Source: Streptomyces antimycoticus
Lineage (GTDB): Bacteria; Actinomycetota; Actinomycetes; Streptomycetales; Streptomycetaceae
Length of the DNA: 64,000 bases
Assembly: GCF_005405925.1 (NCBI RefSeq)
Contig: NZ_BJHV01000001.1
Coordinates: forward strand, 10,850,001-10,914,000
Direction: 5' to 3'
Part shown: positions 35,254 to 44,676 of the stretch, piece after piece
Layout of the letters: each line of letters begins with the position of its first letter
Numbering within the stretch: position 1 is the first letter of the stretch
Made by a program: the position numbers and the translations under genes
Notes under the pieces: generated by a model
What the model was told of the DNA's origin: nothing
Database searches by the model: none
What the model saw: only the letters and a program-made list of their open reading frames with translations

Positions 35254-35409
35254 GCGCAGGTCAGGGCGGGCTTCCGCCGAAACGATGCCTTGGGGCCGGC
35301 GGTCGCGGACCGTCGGCCCCGTCGCGTCTGCCGAGGGCTCGTGGGGCCGGCTGTGACTCCCCGCTCGTATCGTGAAAAGAGACAGAGTTGCGGGCAAGGC
35401 AGGGAAGTC

Positions 35410-36519
35410 ATGAAGGTACCGGCGATCGACTACGCGGCGGTGTTCCAGGCCCTTCCCGGGGCGGTGGCGCTAGTGACTCCGCAGCTGGTCTACGCGGACG
35501 CCAACGCGGAGTTCTTGCGCCTGCGGGGCCTTCCACGCGAACAAGTGATCGGTCACTTCGTGCCTGAGGACCACCCCGAAAAAGCCCGCGCCGAGCCTCT
35601 CCTGCTCAGAATCCTGGCGTCACTGCGCCAGGCGGCCGACACCGGTGAGCGCAGCATCGTAGCGTTGCAACGCCACGACAGGGAGGACCCCGATCAGCCC
35701 GGAGTGTGGCACGAGCGGTACTTCAACATGACCAACATTCCTGTGTTCGGACCGGATGGGCGGGTGGCGTTGCTGCTGCACCGGGCGGAGGACGTCACCG
35801 AGCTCATCCGCGCCCGGGAAGTCGCGCTGACCTTGCAGGAAGCCATGCTGCCCGCTCCCCGGCCGGTCGGCCGGCATCCGGCGGCCGTACGCTACCGGCC
35901 CGCCGCCGAAGCGCTGAACGTGGCCGGCGACTGGTACGACCTGGTTGATCTGCCCGGCGACCGCATCTCCGTCGCTGTCGGCGACGTCGTCGGCCACGGC
36001 CTGGCCGCCGCCGGCGTCATGGGACAACTGCGCAGCGCCCTCACCGCCGCCTCCCTCGTCGCCGAAGGACCCGCCCGCGCCCTGGAAGTCCTCGGGCTGT
36101 ACGCCCGCACCATCGACGGCGCCGAGAACACCACCGTGGCCACGGCATTCGTCGACTGGGAGACCCGCACCATCACCTACAGCAGCGCCGGCCACCCCCC
36201 GCCCGGGCTCCTGCAGAGGGACGGGACCGTCCAGTTCCTGGACCAGGCCACCGACCCGCCACTGGCCGCCCGCCCTCAGCACGCCCCCCGGGTCCAGGCC
36301 GTCACGGCCTTCCGCGAGGGCGCCGTTCTCGTGCTCTACACCGACGGCCTGATCGAACGCCGCCGCGAGGACATCGACACCGGCCTCGCCCGGCTCGCCG
36401 ACTCCCTGGCCCGCCACCGGGCGGAGGAGCCCGAAGCCGTCGCTGACGCCGTGCTCGACGACCTGCTCCCACCTGGTGGCGCCACCGACGACACCGCCCT
36501 GGTCATCGTGCGCCTGTGA
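35410..36519 (+). CDS. PAS-domain PP2C (SpoIIE-type) phosphatase
   Basis: 369 residues, cytosolic. N-terminal PAS (YAAVFQALPGAVALVTPQLV, FLRLRGLPREQVIGHFVPED), coiled linker (RAREVALTLQEAMLPAPRP), then a SpoIIE/RsbU phosphatase: VAGDWYDLVDLPGDRISVAV with the metal-binding GDWYD, GDVVGHGLAAAGVMGQLRSA, VLVLYTDGLIERRREDIDTG and a final GATDDTALVIVRL. All metal-binding Asp are present. Such enzymes dephosphorylate anti-anti-sigma factors to control stress sigma factors; the partner is not in this window. Intact, ATG 35410. Confidence 0.9.
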   Translation: MKVPAIDYAAVFQALPGAVALVTPQLVYADANAEFLRLRGLPREQVIGHFVPEDHPEKARAEPLLLRILASLRQAADTGERSIVALQRHDREDPDQPGVWHERYFNMTNIPVFGPDGRVALLLHRAEDVTELIRAREVALTLQEAMLPAPRPVGRHPAAVRYRPAAEALNVAGDWYDLVDLPGDRISVAVGDVVGHGLAAAGVMGQLRSALTAASLVAEGPARALEVLGLYARTIDGAENTTVATAFVDWETRTITYSSAGHPPPGLLQRDGTVQFLDQATDPPLAARPQHAPRVQAVTAFREGAVLVLYTDGLIERRREDIDTGLARLADSLARHRAEEPEAVADAVLDDLLPPGGATDDTALVIVRL

Positions 36520-36618
36520 ACCCGGCCCGCTGCGTTCGCCTCACGCCTCGGCCCGTTGGGTGATGGCTGCCTCGGTGCGGTCTCCCAGGAACTCGTACCA
36601 CCGGCGTTCCAGACAGAC

Positions 36619-37199
36619 CTAGCGCACGTCCGCCTCGACGAGGCTGAGGAAACCCGCCACGGTATCGGTGAGACGTCGCCGCAGCCCGGGGTCGGCCAGC
36701 GTTCCGTCCTCGGTGAAGGCCTGGTAGCTGTTGGCCACACTGAACATGTCCGGGTAGACGCGGGTGCCCAGGTGTTCCAGGGGGATCCTCAGGGCCCACA
36801 GCCCGCGGTTGCCGCCCACCAGGGACGGCGAGGCGGACACGAGCAGCGCGTGCTTGGTCTTGAACGGCTGCGGCCGGACACGGGAGACCCAGTCGATCGC
36901 GTTCTTCAGTACTCCCGGCACGGAGGCGTAGTACTCCGGCGAGGAGATGACGAAGGCGTCACTCCGGTCGAGTCGGTCGCGCAGGGCGAGGGCGCCGCGC
37001 GGCAGCCCCTCGCGGGCCTCCATGTCGCCGTCGTACAAGGGCATGTCGAAGTCGCGCATGGCGGCGAGGTCGACGGTGGCACCGGTGTCGGAGATGAGCC
37101 GGGCCACGAGTGAGGCGAGGCGGGCGTTGGCCGAATCGGCCCGCAGCGCCGCACCGAAGACCAGGAATCGCAGCGGTCCGGGAGACGCGTCCGTGGCAT
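36619..37199 (-). CDS. NADPH-dependent FMN reductase family protein, start uncertain
   Basis: Flavodoxin-fold reductase: RFLVFGAALRADSANARLAS (flavin phosphate loop), DTGATVDLAAMRDFDMPLYD, ALRDRLDRSDAFVISSPEYY, ASVPGVLKNAIDWVSR, KHALLVSASPSLVGGNRGLW, ending FLSLVEADVR at 36619. The ATG at 37199 has a purine-rich site upstream, but ATGCCACGGAC is one base short of joining the good frame (ATG-GCC-ACG-GAC would). In-frame starts farther upstream (37317) look poor. Either a frameshift in codon 2 has silenced it or a base call is wrong. Confidence 0.7.
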
Positions 37200-37688
37200 G
37201 GGTCCGTCCTCTTGTCGTGGGTACGCCCTTCCGACGAGGCGGCCCCGATGACCAGTGTGGTTCCGCGAGGGCCGACGCGCGACCGACAGCCCACCGGCCG
37301 GACCGATGGTTCGGCACCCGCAGAGGTACGACGCGTACTCCGTGTACACGAACACAGTGGGGCCAGAGGCCCGAACAGCCCCTGTGACTTCGAAAGGAAA
37401 CTGCTCAAGCAGCGTAGTTCCCCGAGCCGCCCCCGCCGGGAGAGCTTAGCCCCGGCAGGGGCGGCCCCAGTTCCAAGTACCTATGAGTGTCTCTGGCTAC
37501 GGGCGCTCAGCTCCTGATATGCGAGTCAGCCGAGAACTCATTGCCGACTTCCGGCCATGAGCATCGTCATCCGGGCATCCGGGCCAAGGGCTGGTTCACA
37601 GCACTTTCCCACGCCGAGGCAACGGTGCTTCACCCGCAGTCAGTTGTGTGTGAACCCTCACGGCTACGATGCCGGGCTCGCTGGCGTC
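37200..37688. other. no recognisable gene
   Basis: Nothing recognised on either strand. Confidence 0.4.
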
Positions 37689-37689
37689 C

Positions 37690-37853
37690 GCGGCCATGCT
37701 GGAGAGGCTGCGTACACTCGGTGCCGCCGCCTCGGGGATCCCATCCTGGCTGGAGGAGTGCTCGGAGCTGTACCGGTCGCGCTGGCGGGCAAGTACGTCC
37801 TGCTGGTGCTCGACAACGCGGCCACCGCGGGGCAGGTCCGCCCGCTGCTGTAG
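37690..37853 (+). pseudogene. NB-ARC (AfsR/SARP-type) ATPase scrap
   Basis: MLERLRTLGAAASGIPSWLE, ECSELYRS in one frame, then LAGKYVLLVLDNAATAGQVR, PLL in the next. This is the region around the Walker B motif (LLVLDNA) of the NB-ARC domain in AfsR-like regulators, with a one-base shift between the two parts. The rest is missing. Confidence 0.55.
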
Positions 37854-38271
37854 ACACCGTCGGCTGCTTGACGGTGTGCCGTGGCCGGAGTCGGCGTCTC
37901 GGCACAGGTCTGGCGGGAGTCGGGGCCGGCGGCTCCTCGGACCCGCTCGAGCTTGGCGCGTGGCGCCGACTTGATCTGCGTGGTGCCGGTGGGGGAGGGA
38001 GGCGGCCTCCCGTGGTGCCCCTCCGGGGGAGGCTTCGCAGGTCGCATGCTGCGGGGGCTGAGGCCCGGCCGGCGGGAGGGGCGAGCCGGTGGGGGCGGCC
38101 AGGTCGTGGTGCACGATGGTCAAGCTTCCGCCGTTCACCGTCATATGGCTTGTCATCGGGACGATGTGCACCGGTCGGCCACCGCGTCGGCGTGCCCGAA
38201 CGTGTGCGGGGCCGGGGCTGCGCCGGCATCTGTGGGGGAGCGGGTGTGGCTGCGCGTGCGGCCCCGAGCGC
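37854..38271. other. no recognisable gene
   Basis: Downstream side of mmsA on the reverse strand; GC-rich with no supportable frame. Confidence 0.4.
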
Positions 38272-39780
38272 TCAGCGGGATGTGGGGAAACGCAGGTCCG
38301 GACCGGCCGGCGCCTCGGCCGTGTCCGGCCAGCGGGTTGTGATGACCTTGCCCCGCGTGTAGAAGTGTATGGCTTCGCTGCCGTACATGCGGTGGTCGCC
38401 GAAGGCGGAGTCTTTCCAGCCCCCGAAGGAGTGGTGGCCCACCGGCACCGGCATCGGTACGTTCACGCCGACCATGCCGGTCTCGACCTCCAGCTGGAAC
38501 CGGCGGGCCGCGCCGCCGTCGCGGGTGAAGATCGAGCTGGCGTTGCCGAACGGGGAACCGTTGATGACGCGCATGGCCTCCTCGTAGGTCCCCGCGCGGA
38601 GCACACACAGGACCGGGCCGAAAATCTCGTTCCGGTAGGCCTCCGAGTCGGTGCTGACCTTGTCCAGAAGCGAGATGCCCATCCAGTGCCCGTTCTCGAG
38701 GCCGTCGACGGTGAAGTCCCTGCCGTCGAGCACCACGTCGGCTCCCTGGGCGGCCGCGCCCGCGACATAGTTGGCCACCTCGTCGCGATGTGTCTTGGTG
38801 ACGAGCGGGCCCATCTGGGAGGTCGGGTCATTGCCCGGGCCGATCTTGACCTTCGTGGCCCGCTCGGCGATGCGGGATACCAGCGCGTCGCCGGCCGAGC
38901 CGACCGCGACCACAACGGAGACTGCCATGCACCGCTGGCCTGCGGAGCCGTAGGCGGCGGTCACGGCGGCGTCGGCGGCCGCATCGAGGTCGGCGTCGGG
39001 CAGTACCAGCATGTGGTTCTTCGCGCCGCCGAGCGCCTGGACACGCTTGCCGCTGGCGGACGCCCTGCTGTAGACGTGGCGGGCGACCGGCGTGGAGCCC
39101 ACGAATGACACGGCCGCCACGTCCGGGTGGTCGAGCAGCGCGTTCACCGCGACCTCGTCGCCGTGGACGATGTTGAGCACACCGTCGGGCACCCCGGCCT
39201 CGGCCGCGAGTTCTGCCAGCAGCATGGACGCGGACGGGGCTTTGCTGCTCGGCTTGTGCACGAAGGTGTTCCCGCAGGCGATCGCCATGGGAAACATCCA
39301 CATGCTGATCATCGCGGGGAAGTTGAACGGTGAGATGCCGGCGATCACACCGAGGGGCTGGCGGACCGACTCCACGTCGACGTGGCTGGACACCTCCGTG
39401 GACGTGTCGCCCTTGAGCGCCATGCCGAGCCCGCAGGCCAGTTCGACGATCTCCAGGCCCCGGGCCACCTCGCCCAGCGCGTCCGCGTGGACCTTACCCT
39501 GCTCGGCGGTGATGAGCGCGGCGAGGTCGTCGCGGCGCGCGTTCAGTAGCTCGCGGTAGCGGAAGAGGATCGCGGTCCGCTGCGCGAGCGAGGACGTGCG
39601 CCAGGTGGCGTAGGCCTCATTCGCTGCGGCGACCGCGGCGTCGACCTCGTCGGCGCCGGCCATCGCGACCTGCGCAGTGACCTCTCCGGTCGCGGGGTCG
39701 GTCACGGGGCCCCAGGCGCCGGAGGAGCCTGCAGGGTCTCCGAGGGGCTTGCCACCGATCCAGTGGGTGACGGTCTTCAT
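38272..39780 (-). CDS. mmsA: methylmalonate-semialdehyde dehydrogenase (CoA-acylating)
   Basis: 502 residues. Oxidises methylmalonate or malonate semialdehyde to propionyl- or acetyl-CoA in valine and inositol breakdown. N-terminus VTHWIGGKPLGDPAGSSGAW; NAD-binding GVIAGISPFNFPAMISMWMF and FVHKPSSKAPSASMLLAE; FVGSTPVARHVYSRASASGK; nucleophile Cys in GSAGQRCMAVSVVVAV; C-terminal NVPMPVPVGHHSFGGWKDS, the CoA-acylating family signature. ATG 39780 has GAAGGAG upstream. Length and all motifs are normal; intact. The usual neighbours in streptomycetes (PucR-like regulator, aminotransferase) are absent. Confidence 0.95.
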   Translation of the reverse strand: MKTVTHWIGGKPLGDPAGSSGAWGPVTDPATGEVTAQVAMAGADEVDAAVAAANEAYATWRTSSLAQRTAILFRYRELLNARRDDLAALITAEQGKVHADALGEVARGLEIVELACGLGMALKGDTSTEVSSHVDVESVRQPLGVIAGISPFNFPAMISMWMFPMAIACGNTFVHKPSSKAPSASMLLAELAAEAGVPDGVLNIVHGDEVAVNALLDHPDVAAVSFVGSTPVARHVYSRASASGKRVQALGGAKNHMLVLPDADLDAAADAAVTAAYGSAGQRCMAVSVVVAVGSAGDALVSRIAERATKVKIGPGNDPTSQMGPLVTKTHRDEVANYVAGAAAQGADVVLDGRDFTVDGLENGHWMGISLLDKVSTDSEAYRNEIFGPVLCVLRAGTYEEAMRVINGSPFGNASSIFTRDGGAARRFQLEVETGMVGVNVPMPVPVGHHSFGGWKDSAFGDHRMYGSEAIHFYTRGKVITTRWPDTAEAPAGPDLRFPTSR

Positions 39781-39784
39781 CGGC

Positions 39785-40255
39785 GGAACTCCTTCAAAGC
39801 TGGCGGCGGTCAGTGAGGCTCCTGTCGTTCACCTCACGGGCCTTGACTTCAGCCGGACGGTCCGCGGTCTCGGCCACGGATACGCCTGCACCGCCCGGGA
39901 GAGTGTGACTGCTGATAGCGAAGCTACTTCTCTGATCCGCGCATACAAGCGCTTGGGAGTCTCGCGGCCCGAAGTGCCTCCCTTGTGTCCCGGAGTGTCG
40001 TGGGGTGGATCACTCAGATGCCGAGCGCGCCGCGTTCGCCTCGACACCAGCGGCTTCGCCGTGCAGGAGTCCTCGGCGGCTCGGAAGCAGGTTGTTGGCT
40101 TCGTCCATCCCCAAGGACGGCGTTTGCCGACGGATATCGACGGCAGTTGTTGATCAACCTCGCCCAGATGTTCATGACCGATGACGGCGGTGCCGTGGCG
40201 GGCACGGCCCGATGTTTGTGCCTCAGCTGCAGTCGTCGGCCGATGCGGCCTCGCG
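39785..40255. other. no recognisable gene
   Basis: Upstream region of mmsA. No regulator gene or clear motif found. Confidence 0.4.
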
Positions 40256-40257
40256 GG

Positions 40258-40545
40258 TCATATGTAGGGGGTTGGCAGCCGCCCTCGCCAGAGGTATCGC
40301 TCGCCTGTGATCTCAAAGCCGTGGCGTTGGTAGAAGCGGAGCGCGCGTTCGTCGCAGTCGGGGACCCCCGGGCGGATGCGGGCAGGTCCTGCCCAGGTGA
40401 GGAACTCGGTCATCATGTGGCCACCGAGTCCGTGACCCTGGGCGTGGTCGGGCAATACATCGGTGCGAGGGTGACCGATTCCGATTCGTCCCGGCGGCCG
40501 CAGAGACAGCCGACGATCTCCGTCCCGGACCGGACGGCTTGAGAA
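40258..40545 (-). pseudogene. GNAT acetyltransferase, C-terminal part, frameshifted
   Basis: The reverse strand reads SGTEIVGCLCGRRDESESVT, LAPMY, then one frame over LPDHAQGHGLGGHMMTEFLT (acetyl-CoA loop, family QGxGxG), CDERALRFYQRHGFEITGER, YLWRGRLPTPYI, stop 40258. The first half of the domain is missing and a frameshift near 40455 breaks the rest. Confidence 0.65.
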
Positions 40546-40854
40546 CGCCCCCTTCGTGACCGGTGAGATTCCACGTCGACGGTGATCAGAAGGTCGGTTT
40601 CTGAAATACCAGCTGCCGGGCGGTGAGACCGCCGGCGTTCCGCCTTCCAGCGACAGGAAGTTCTTCGTCTCCTGCTACGCCGACACGGGACTTCCGTCGG
40701 TCCCGTTCAGCATCGTGCTTTGCCATCTCGCCTTCGAAGCCACGGTGCGTTTTCGCGGCGGTGCTCTCCGCCGGGCTGCTCTCGCAGTCGTGGCGGCGCT
40801 CGGCACCCAAGGCGCCGTCGACTCGGTGCCGAGGGGCTCCCGGGAAATGGTCTG
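40546..40854. other. no recognisable gene
   Basis: A forward frame (SSDRKFFVSCYADTGLPSVP) looks protein-like for about 25 codons but cannot be identified. Confidence 0.35.
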
Positions 40855-41586
40855 GAATTCGGCCTCAACGAGTGGGTTGTGTACGAACAGTACGAGCGGT
40901 ACCTGCGCGATCCGGGCTCGGTCGACGGGACACGTGAGGGATCTCTCCACCTCTCCCGGCGACGCTGCGGAGGGGCGGGCACGGGATGACGCGACCGTGG
41001 TGAGTGACCAGGCGGAAGAGGCGGCGGGCAAGGCGGTCCGCATCGCGGCGCTGATCCATACGTATCGCGTGGGCGGAACGCTGATGGCCGATACCCGACC
41101 CGCGTGCGTCAGAACGGGGGGCGCACACCCGGAGACGTCACGGCGTTCCGGCTCGGCGAAGAAGACCTGGATAGAACCTTCGTCGTTGCACATCCAAAGC
41201 TCCGAAGTGGGAAGGCGCCTGTCGCGCCCTGAATGCCCGGCACCATCGCCGTCTCCGTCGTGGCGGACCCCTCGCATGTGGAGATCGTCGGTCCGGTGGC
41301 TCAGGGGGTGGTCCGGGCCGTGATCGTCCGCGTGGAGCGTCTCTACCGGTTCCCGGAGCAGGAGCTCGGCGCGGAACTCGCGCGTTTCCCCCACGACGTT
41401 GAGGTGCGGTGGGTGCAGGAGGAGTCGGGGCCAAGGAGCCTGGTCCTTGGTGGCACCGCACGTGCACCGGGTGGCGAGCCGCCCGGTCGGATGCGTCAGC
41501 AGGCCGCCGGCGTCGGCCCCCCGGTGGGTTCTGCCCGGCGGCACGCCGGAGAGCAGAAGGATCTCGTGGCATCTGCCTTCCGCTGA
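40855..41586 (+). pseudogene. kgd: kgd/sucA-type 2-oxoglutarate dehydrogenase, collapsed relic
   Basis: Both ends of a normally about 1,200-residue enzyme lie within 730 bp. N-terminal pieces: FGLNEWVVYEQYERYLRDPG, SVDG (40858 on), then KAVRIAALIHTYRVGGTLMA, DTRP, then DVTAFRLGEEDLDRTFVV in another frame. C-terminal pieces: AVIVRVERLYRFPEQELGAE, LARFPHDVEVRWVQEE, then after a shift GAWSLVAPHVHRV, then GSARRHAGEQKDLVASAFR, stop 41586. The succinyltransferase, ThDP and transketolase core (about 3 kb) is gone. Frameshifts are present in both remaining parts. Motif assignment is from memory of actinobacterial Kgd. Confidence 0.7.
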
Positions 41587-41825
41587 CCGTGCCGCCTGCC
41601 ACGGCACGGAAAGCGGGCTCCCGCGCTACAGCGCGACCCGCTGTCGTGGAGCCCTCTCGGCCGCACCCGAGGGGGCCACGTGTGTGGGGCCTTCGGCGCC
41701 AGTGCCGTGCCCCGCCAGTGCCGTGCCGCGATGGCGCCGTAACTACCCGGCGGCCGCCAGGCCGGTCCACCGCGGCCGGGAGTTCATCGCGGCGAACACC
41801 GCATGGGGCGCTGATTCGGCCGGCA

Positions 41826-43256
41826 TCACGAGTTCGCTTTCCGTGCCGTCGGGTGGATCCCGATGTAGCCGAGCACCGCGCCGGAGGCCGTCACGCCAGC
41901 GGCGATGGCGAAGCTGAAGGCATAACCGTGTGCGGTGGCGGTCATCGGGTCGGCGCCTGCGTGCTGCAGCACGGTGGCGTGGCTGGTGCCCAGTGAGACC
42001 AGGGCGGCCAGACCGATGGCGCTGCCGACCTGCATGGACGCATTGTTCATGCTGGTGGCGATGCCCGCGTCCTCACCTGTGGCGCCGTCCACTCCGGCGA
42101 CGGTGGATCCGACGAGGACCAGGCCGCCTCCCAGGGGCACGAGGATGAGTCCGGGCAGTACATCGGCCAGATAGGTGCCGTGGGTGCTCAGCCCGGCAAG
42201 GAGGATGTAGCCGACTGTGGTGATGGCAAGTCCGCCTCCGTTCAGCGCCCGCAGTCCGAACCGGGGAAGGAGGCGCGGTGCCACCATGGTGGCACTGAAC
42301 AGAATGACCGCCCCGAACGGCACAAAGGCGAATCCGGTCGCCAGTGCGGAGAAATGCAGTATGTGCTGCACATACAGGCTCAGTGAGAAAAACAGGGTGG
42401 CGAAACCGACGTAATAGCAGATACGGACGGCGTTGGCGATGCTCCGGTTGCGTGAGCGCAGGAACGTGAGGGGTACCAGGGGCTGGGCTACTCGGGCCTC
42501 GACCAGCACGAAACCGATCAAGCAGAGCACACCGATGGCCACGCAACCCAGGACCAGGAACGACAGCCAGGGATGGGTGTCTTTCTCCAGCAGGCCGAAC
42601 ACGACCAAAAGCAGGCCGAGAGTCACCAGGACGGCGCCCAGGACATCAGGCCGGCCGCGCTTGGCGGCCCGGCTCTCGGAGATGAGCGGGAAGGTGGCGA
42701 GAAACGCGAAGACAGCGATGGGCAGGTTGATGAAGAATATCCAACGCCAGGAGGTGATGGTGGTCAGGACGCCTGAGAGCACGACGCCCAGGGCCACGCC
42801 GACTCCGGCCAGGCCGCTCCAGATGGCCATGGCTCGTGCCCTTTCCTGCCGTTGTGTGAACAGCAGCGTCACCATCGACAGGGCTGCCGGGCTGACGAGT
42901 GCCGCGCCGATGCCCTGGACGAAGCGGCTGGCGACCAGTACACCGGCTTGCTGGGCCACCCCGGCGCTCGCCGATGACAGCGCGAAGATCGCCAAGCCGG
43001 TCAGGAAGAGGCGCCTGCGGCCCAGTAGATCACCCAGACGCCCGCCAAGCATCAGCACTCCGCCGTAGGTGACGGTGTATCCGTTGACGACCCACGCCAG
43101 GCCGGTGGTCGTCAGGTCAAGGTCCCGCTGGATGGGGGGCAGCGCGACATTGACCACGGTCACATCGAGCAACAGCATCACCTGTACCAGGCAGATGATC
43201 CCGAGCGCGCGCCACCTGCGCGGATCCGGTTCGGGAGTGGGACTGATCGATGTCAT
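41826..43256 (-). CDS. MFS exporter, DHA2 (EmrB/QacA, 14-TM) family
   Basis: 476 residues, proton-coupled drug exporter. ATG 43256 follows AAGGAG. Landmarks: LLLDVTVVNVALPPIQRDLD (motif D1), WVVNGYTVTYGGVLMLGGRL, GDLLGRRRLFLTGLAIF (motif A), SRFVQGIGAALVSPAALSMV (motif B), GLAGVGVALGVVLSGVLTTI (motif C), WRWIFFINLPIAVFAFLATF, and a late GEDAGIATSMNNASMQVGSA. 14 helices are visible. Intact. The regulator usually beside such genes is not found. Confidence 0.92.
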   Translation of the reverse strand: MTSISPTPEPDPRRWRALGIICLVQVMLLLDVTVVNVALPPIQRDLDLTTTGLAWVVNGYTVTYGGVLMLGGRLGDLLGRRRLFLTGLAIFALSSASAGVAQQAGVLVASRFVQGIGAALVSPAALSMVTLLFTQRQERARAMAIWSGLAGVGVALGVVLSGVLTTITSWRWIFFINLPIAVFAFLATFPLISESRAAKRGRPDVLGAVLVTLGLLLVVFGLLEKDTHPWLSFLVLGCVAIGVLCLIGFVLVEARVAQPLVPLTFLRSRNRSIANAVRICYYVGFATLFFSLSLYVQHILHFSALATGFAFVPFGAVILFSATMVAPRLLPRFGLRALNGGGLAITTVGYILLAGLSTHGTYLADVLPGLILVPLGGGLVLVGSTVAGVDGATGEDAGIATSMNNASMQVGSAIGLAALVSLGTSHATVLQHAGADPMTATAHGYAFSFAIAAGVTASGAVLGYIGIHPTARKANS

Positions 43257-43585
43257 TGCTGATCTCCTTAGGGTCGGCCGGGACGTAGCCGTGCTCCTCA
43301 GCGGTGGTGGGAGGCAAGCCCCAGGCCGCCTGGTCCGTGGACACTTCTTGACGCGTTCAACGCAAGGGGGCTGCCTGTGCCTGGCCGCAACTGAGGACAG
43401 CGAGGGTGCACATTCGGTCCTCTCGCGGCGGACGAGCCGCATGCGCGGGGAGCCGGCCGGAGATCAGATCGCCGTTGTGTCACTGCCTGCACGCACCGTG
43501 TCGCACCGCGTCTCGCCCGGCCGACGAAGGGCTCCACATCGACGACGTGGACCGTCTCTGGGGAGCTGCTTCTGATTCCGAAGGT
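43257..43585. other. no recognisable gene
   Basis: Upstream of the exporter; no regulator remains. Confidence 0.4.
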
Positions 43586-43885
43586 CTAGATGTGCTGACC
43601 GGACAGGTTGGTGACGCGGCTGGCTGGGGTGTGGCCGCTGATTCCGGTGTGGGGTCGGTGGTGGTTGTACCAGTCCAGCCAGTCGGGGAACGCTGCCTGG
43701 CGTTCGCTTTCTGAGGTGTAGGGCTGCTGGTAGGCCCATTCGTCCAGCAGGGTGCGGTGGAAGCGTTCGACTTTGCCGTTTGTCTGTGGTCGCCAGGGGC
43801 GGGTCCAGCGGGGGCTGATGCCCAGGTCGCGGCAGGTCTGCTGCCAGGTGTTCTTGCTGTAGGCCCAGGCGTTGTCGGTCAGCAC
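43586..43885 (-). pseudogene. IS481-type transposase, C-terminal fragment
   Basis: LTDNAWAYSKNTWQQTCRDL, GISPRWTRPWRPQTNGKVER, FHRTLLDEWAYQQPYTSESE, DWYNHHRPHTGISGHTPASR, stop 43586. This contains the second Asp (TDN) and the catalytic Glu (KVER) of an integrase-core transposase; the N-terminal two thirds, first Asp and both ends are missing. Confidence 0.85.
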
Positions 43886-43970
43886 CGCTCGCCCACGTGG
43901 TCGCGGATGCGCTCAGCTACCCGGGCCGCTTTTTGATGCAGCAAGCACCGGGCACCGGGATCGTGGCCCC

Positions 43971-43992
43971 CTGCCTGCCTGCCTGCCTGCCC
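43971..43992. repeat. (cctg)n simple repeat
   Basis: Five CTGC/CCTG units in tandem. It has no coding value. Confidence 0.6.
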
Positions 43993-44676
43993 GCCCGTGA
44001 CGAACGCCGTCCAGCAGCGGGATGCTGGACGGCTTGCTACTTCTGTCCGTACGCCTGTGGTGGCACCCCTACGGGGAGAGCGTCTGCCTCTCGATGCCGA
44101 CGGCGCATACCTCGCCGGCACCTGGTCTGCGCCCCGGGATCCGTCCACGCCCGCGTGACCGCTGGCGGCCGGGGGCTGGCAGGCCGGGGGAGCGGGGCCT
44201 GCTCGGGTGGTTTCGCATCGGGGTCCGGGGCCGCCGCCCCAGGCCGCGATGATGGCGGCCCGGGGCGGACATCGCTCACCGGGCTGGTGTCTTCCGGGTC
44301 CGAGCCCTGCCAAAGGGGGTGAGGCGGGAGAGTCCCGCGGTGATCGTTCGGCTTCTGGGCGGTCCGTTCGCCGGCCGTGGGCTGGCCCACCGCCACGGGC
44401 CGGTGGGCCAGGGCATCACGCGGTGGCAGGTTGAGGTTTCTCCGGGATGTTGGCGTGGTCTGGGTGTCTGGGTGCGCGGGTGTCTGGGTTTCTGGGTGTC
44501 TGGGTGTGTGGTGGTCGTTTGGGGCCGGGGTGGGGGGTGTCGCTGGCCCCCTTGGGGGTGCGGGGGCTGGCCCCCGGTGTGGCCGGGGTGTTGACGCCAT
44601 GGCGCGGCATGGTCTCCGGTCCGTACGTTTAAGCAGGTCAGAGCGTTGCTGCCCGATTCGCTGACCGGAGTCCTCT
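43993..44676. other. no recognisable gene; hairpin and TGTCTGGG repeats
   Basis: An 11-bp hairpin (44006-44016 with 44023-44033) and a degenerate TGTCTGGG/TTCTGGG repeat block at about 44460-44512 are present. No gene could be supported up to the desaturase start. Confidence 0.5.

Noticed and set aside
40715..41323. Long forward frame over the kgd relic as an intact gene
   Set aside because: It contains kgd pieces only in part; the conserved motifs switch frames.
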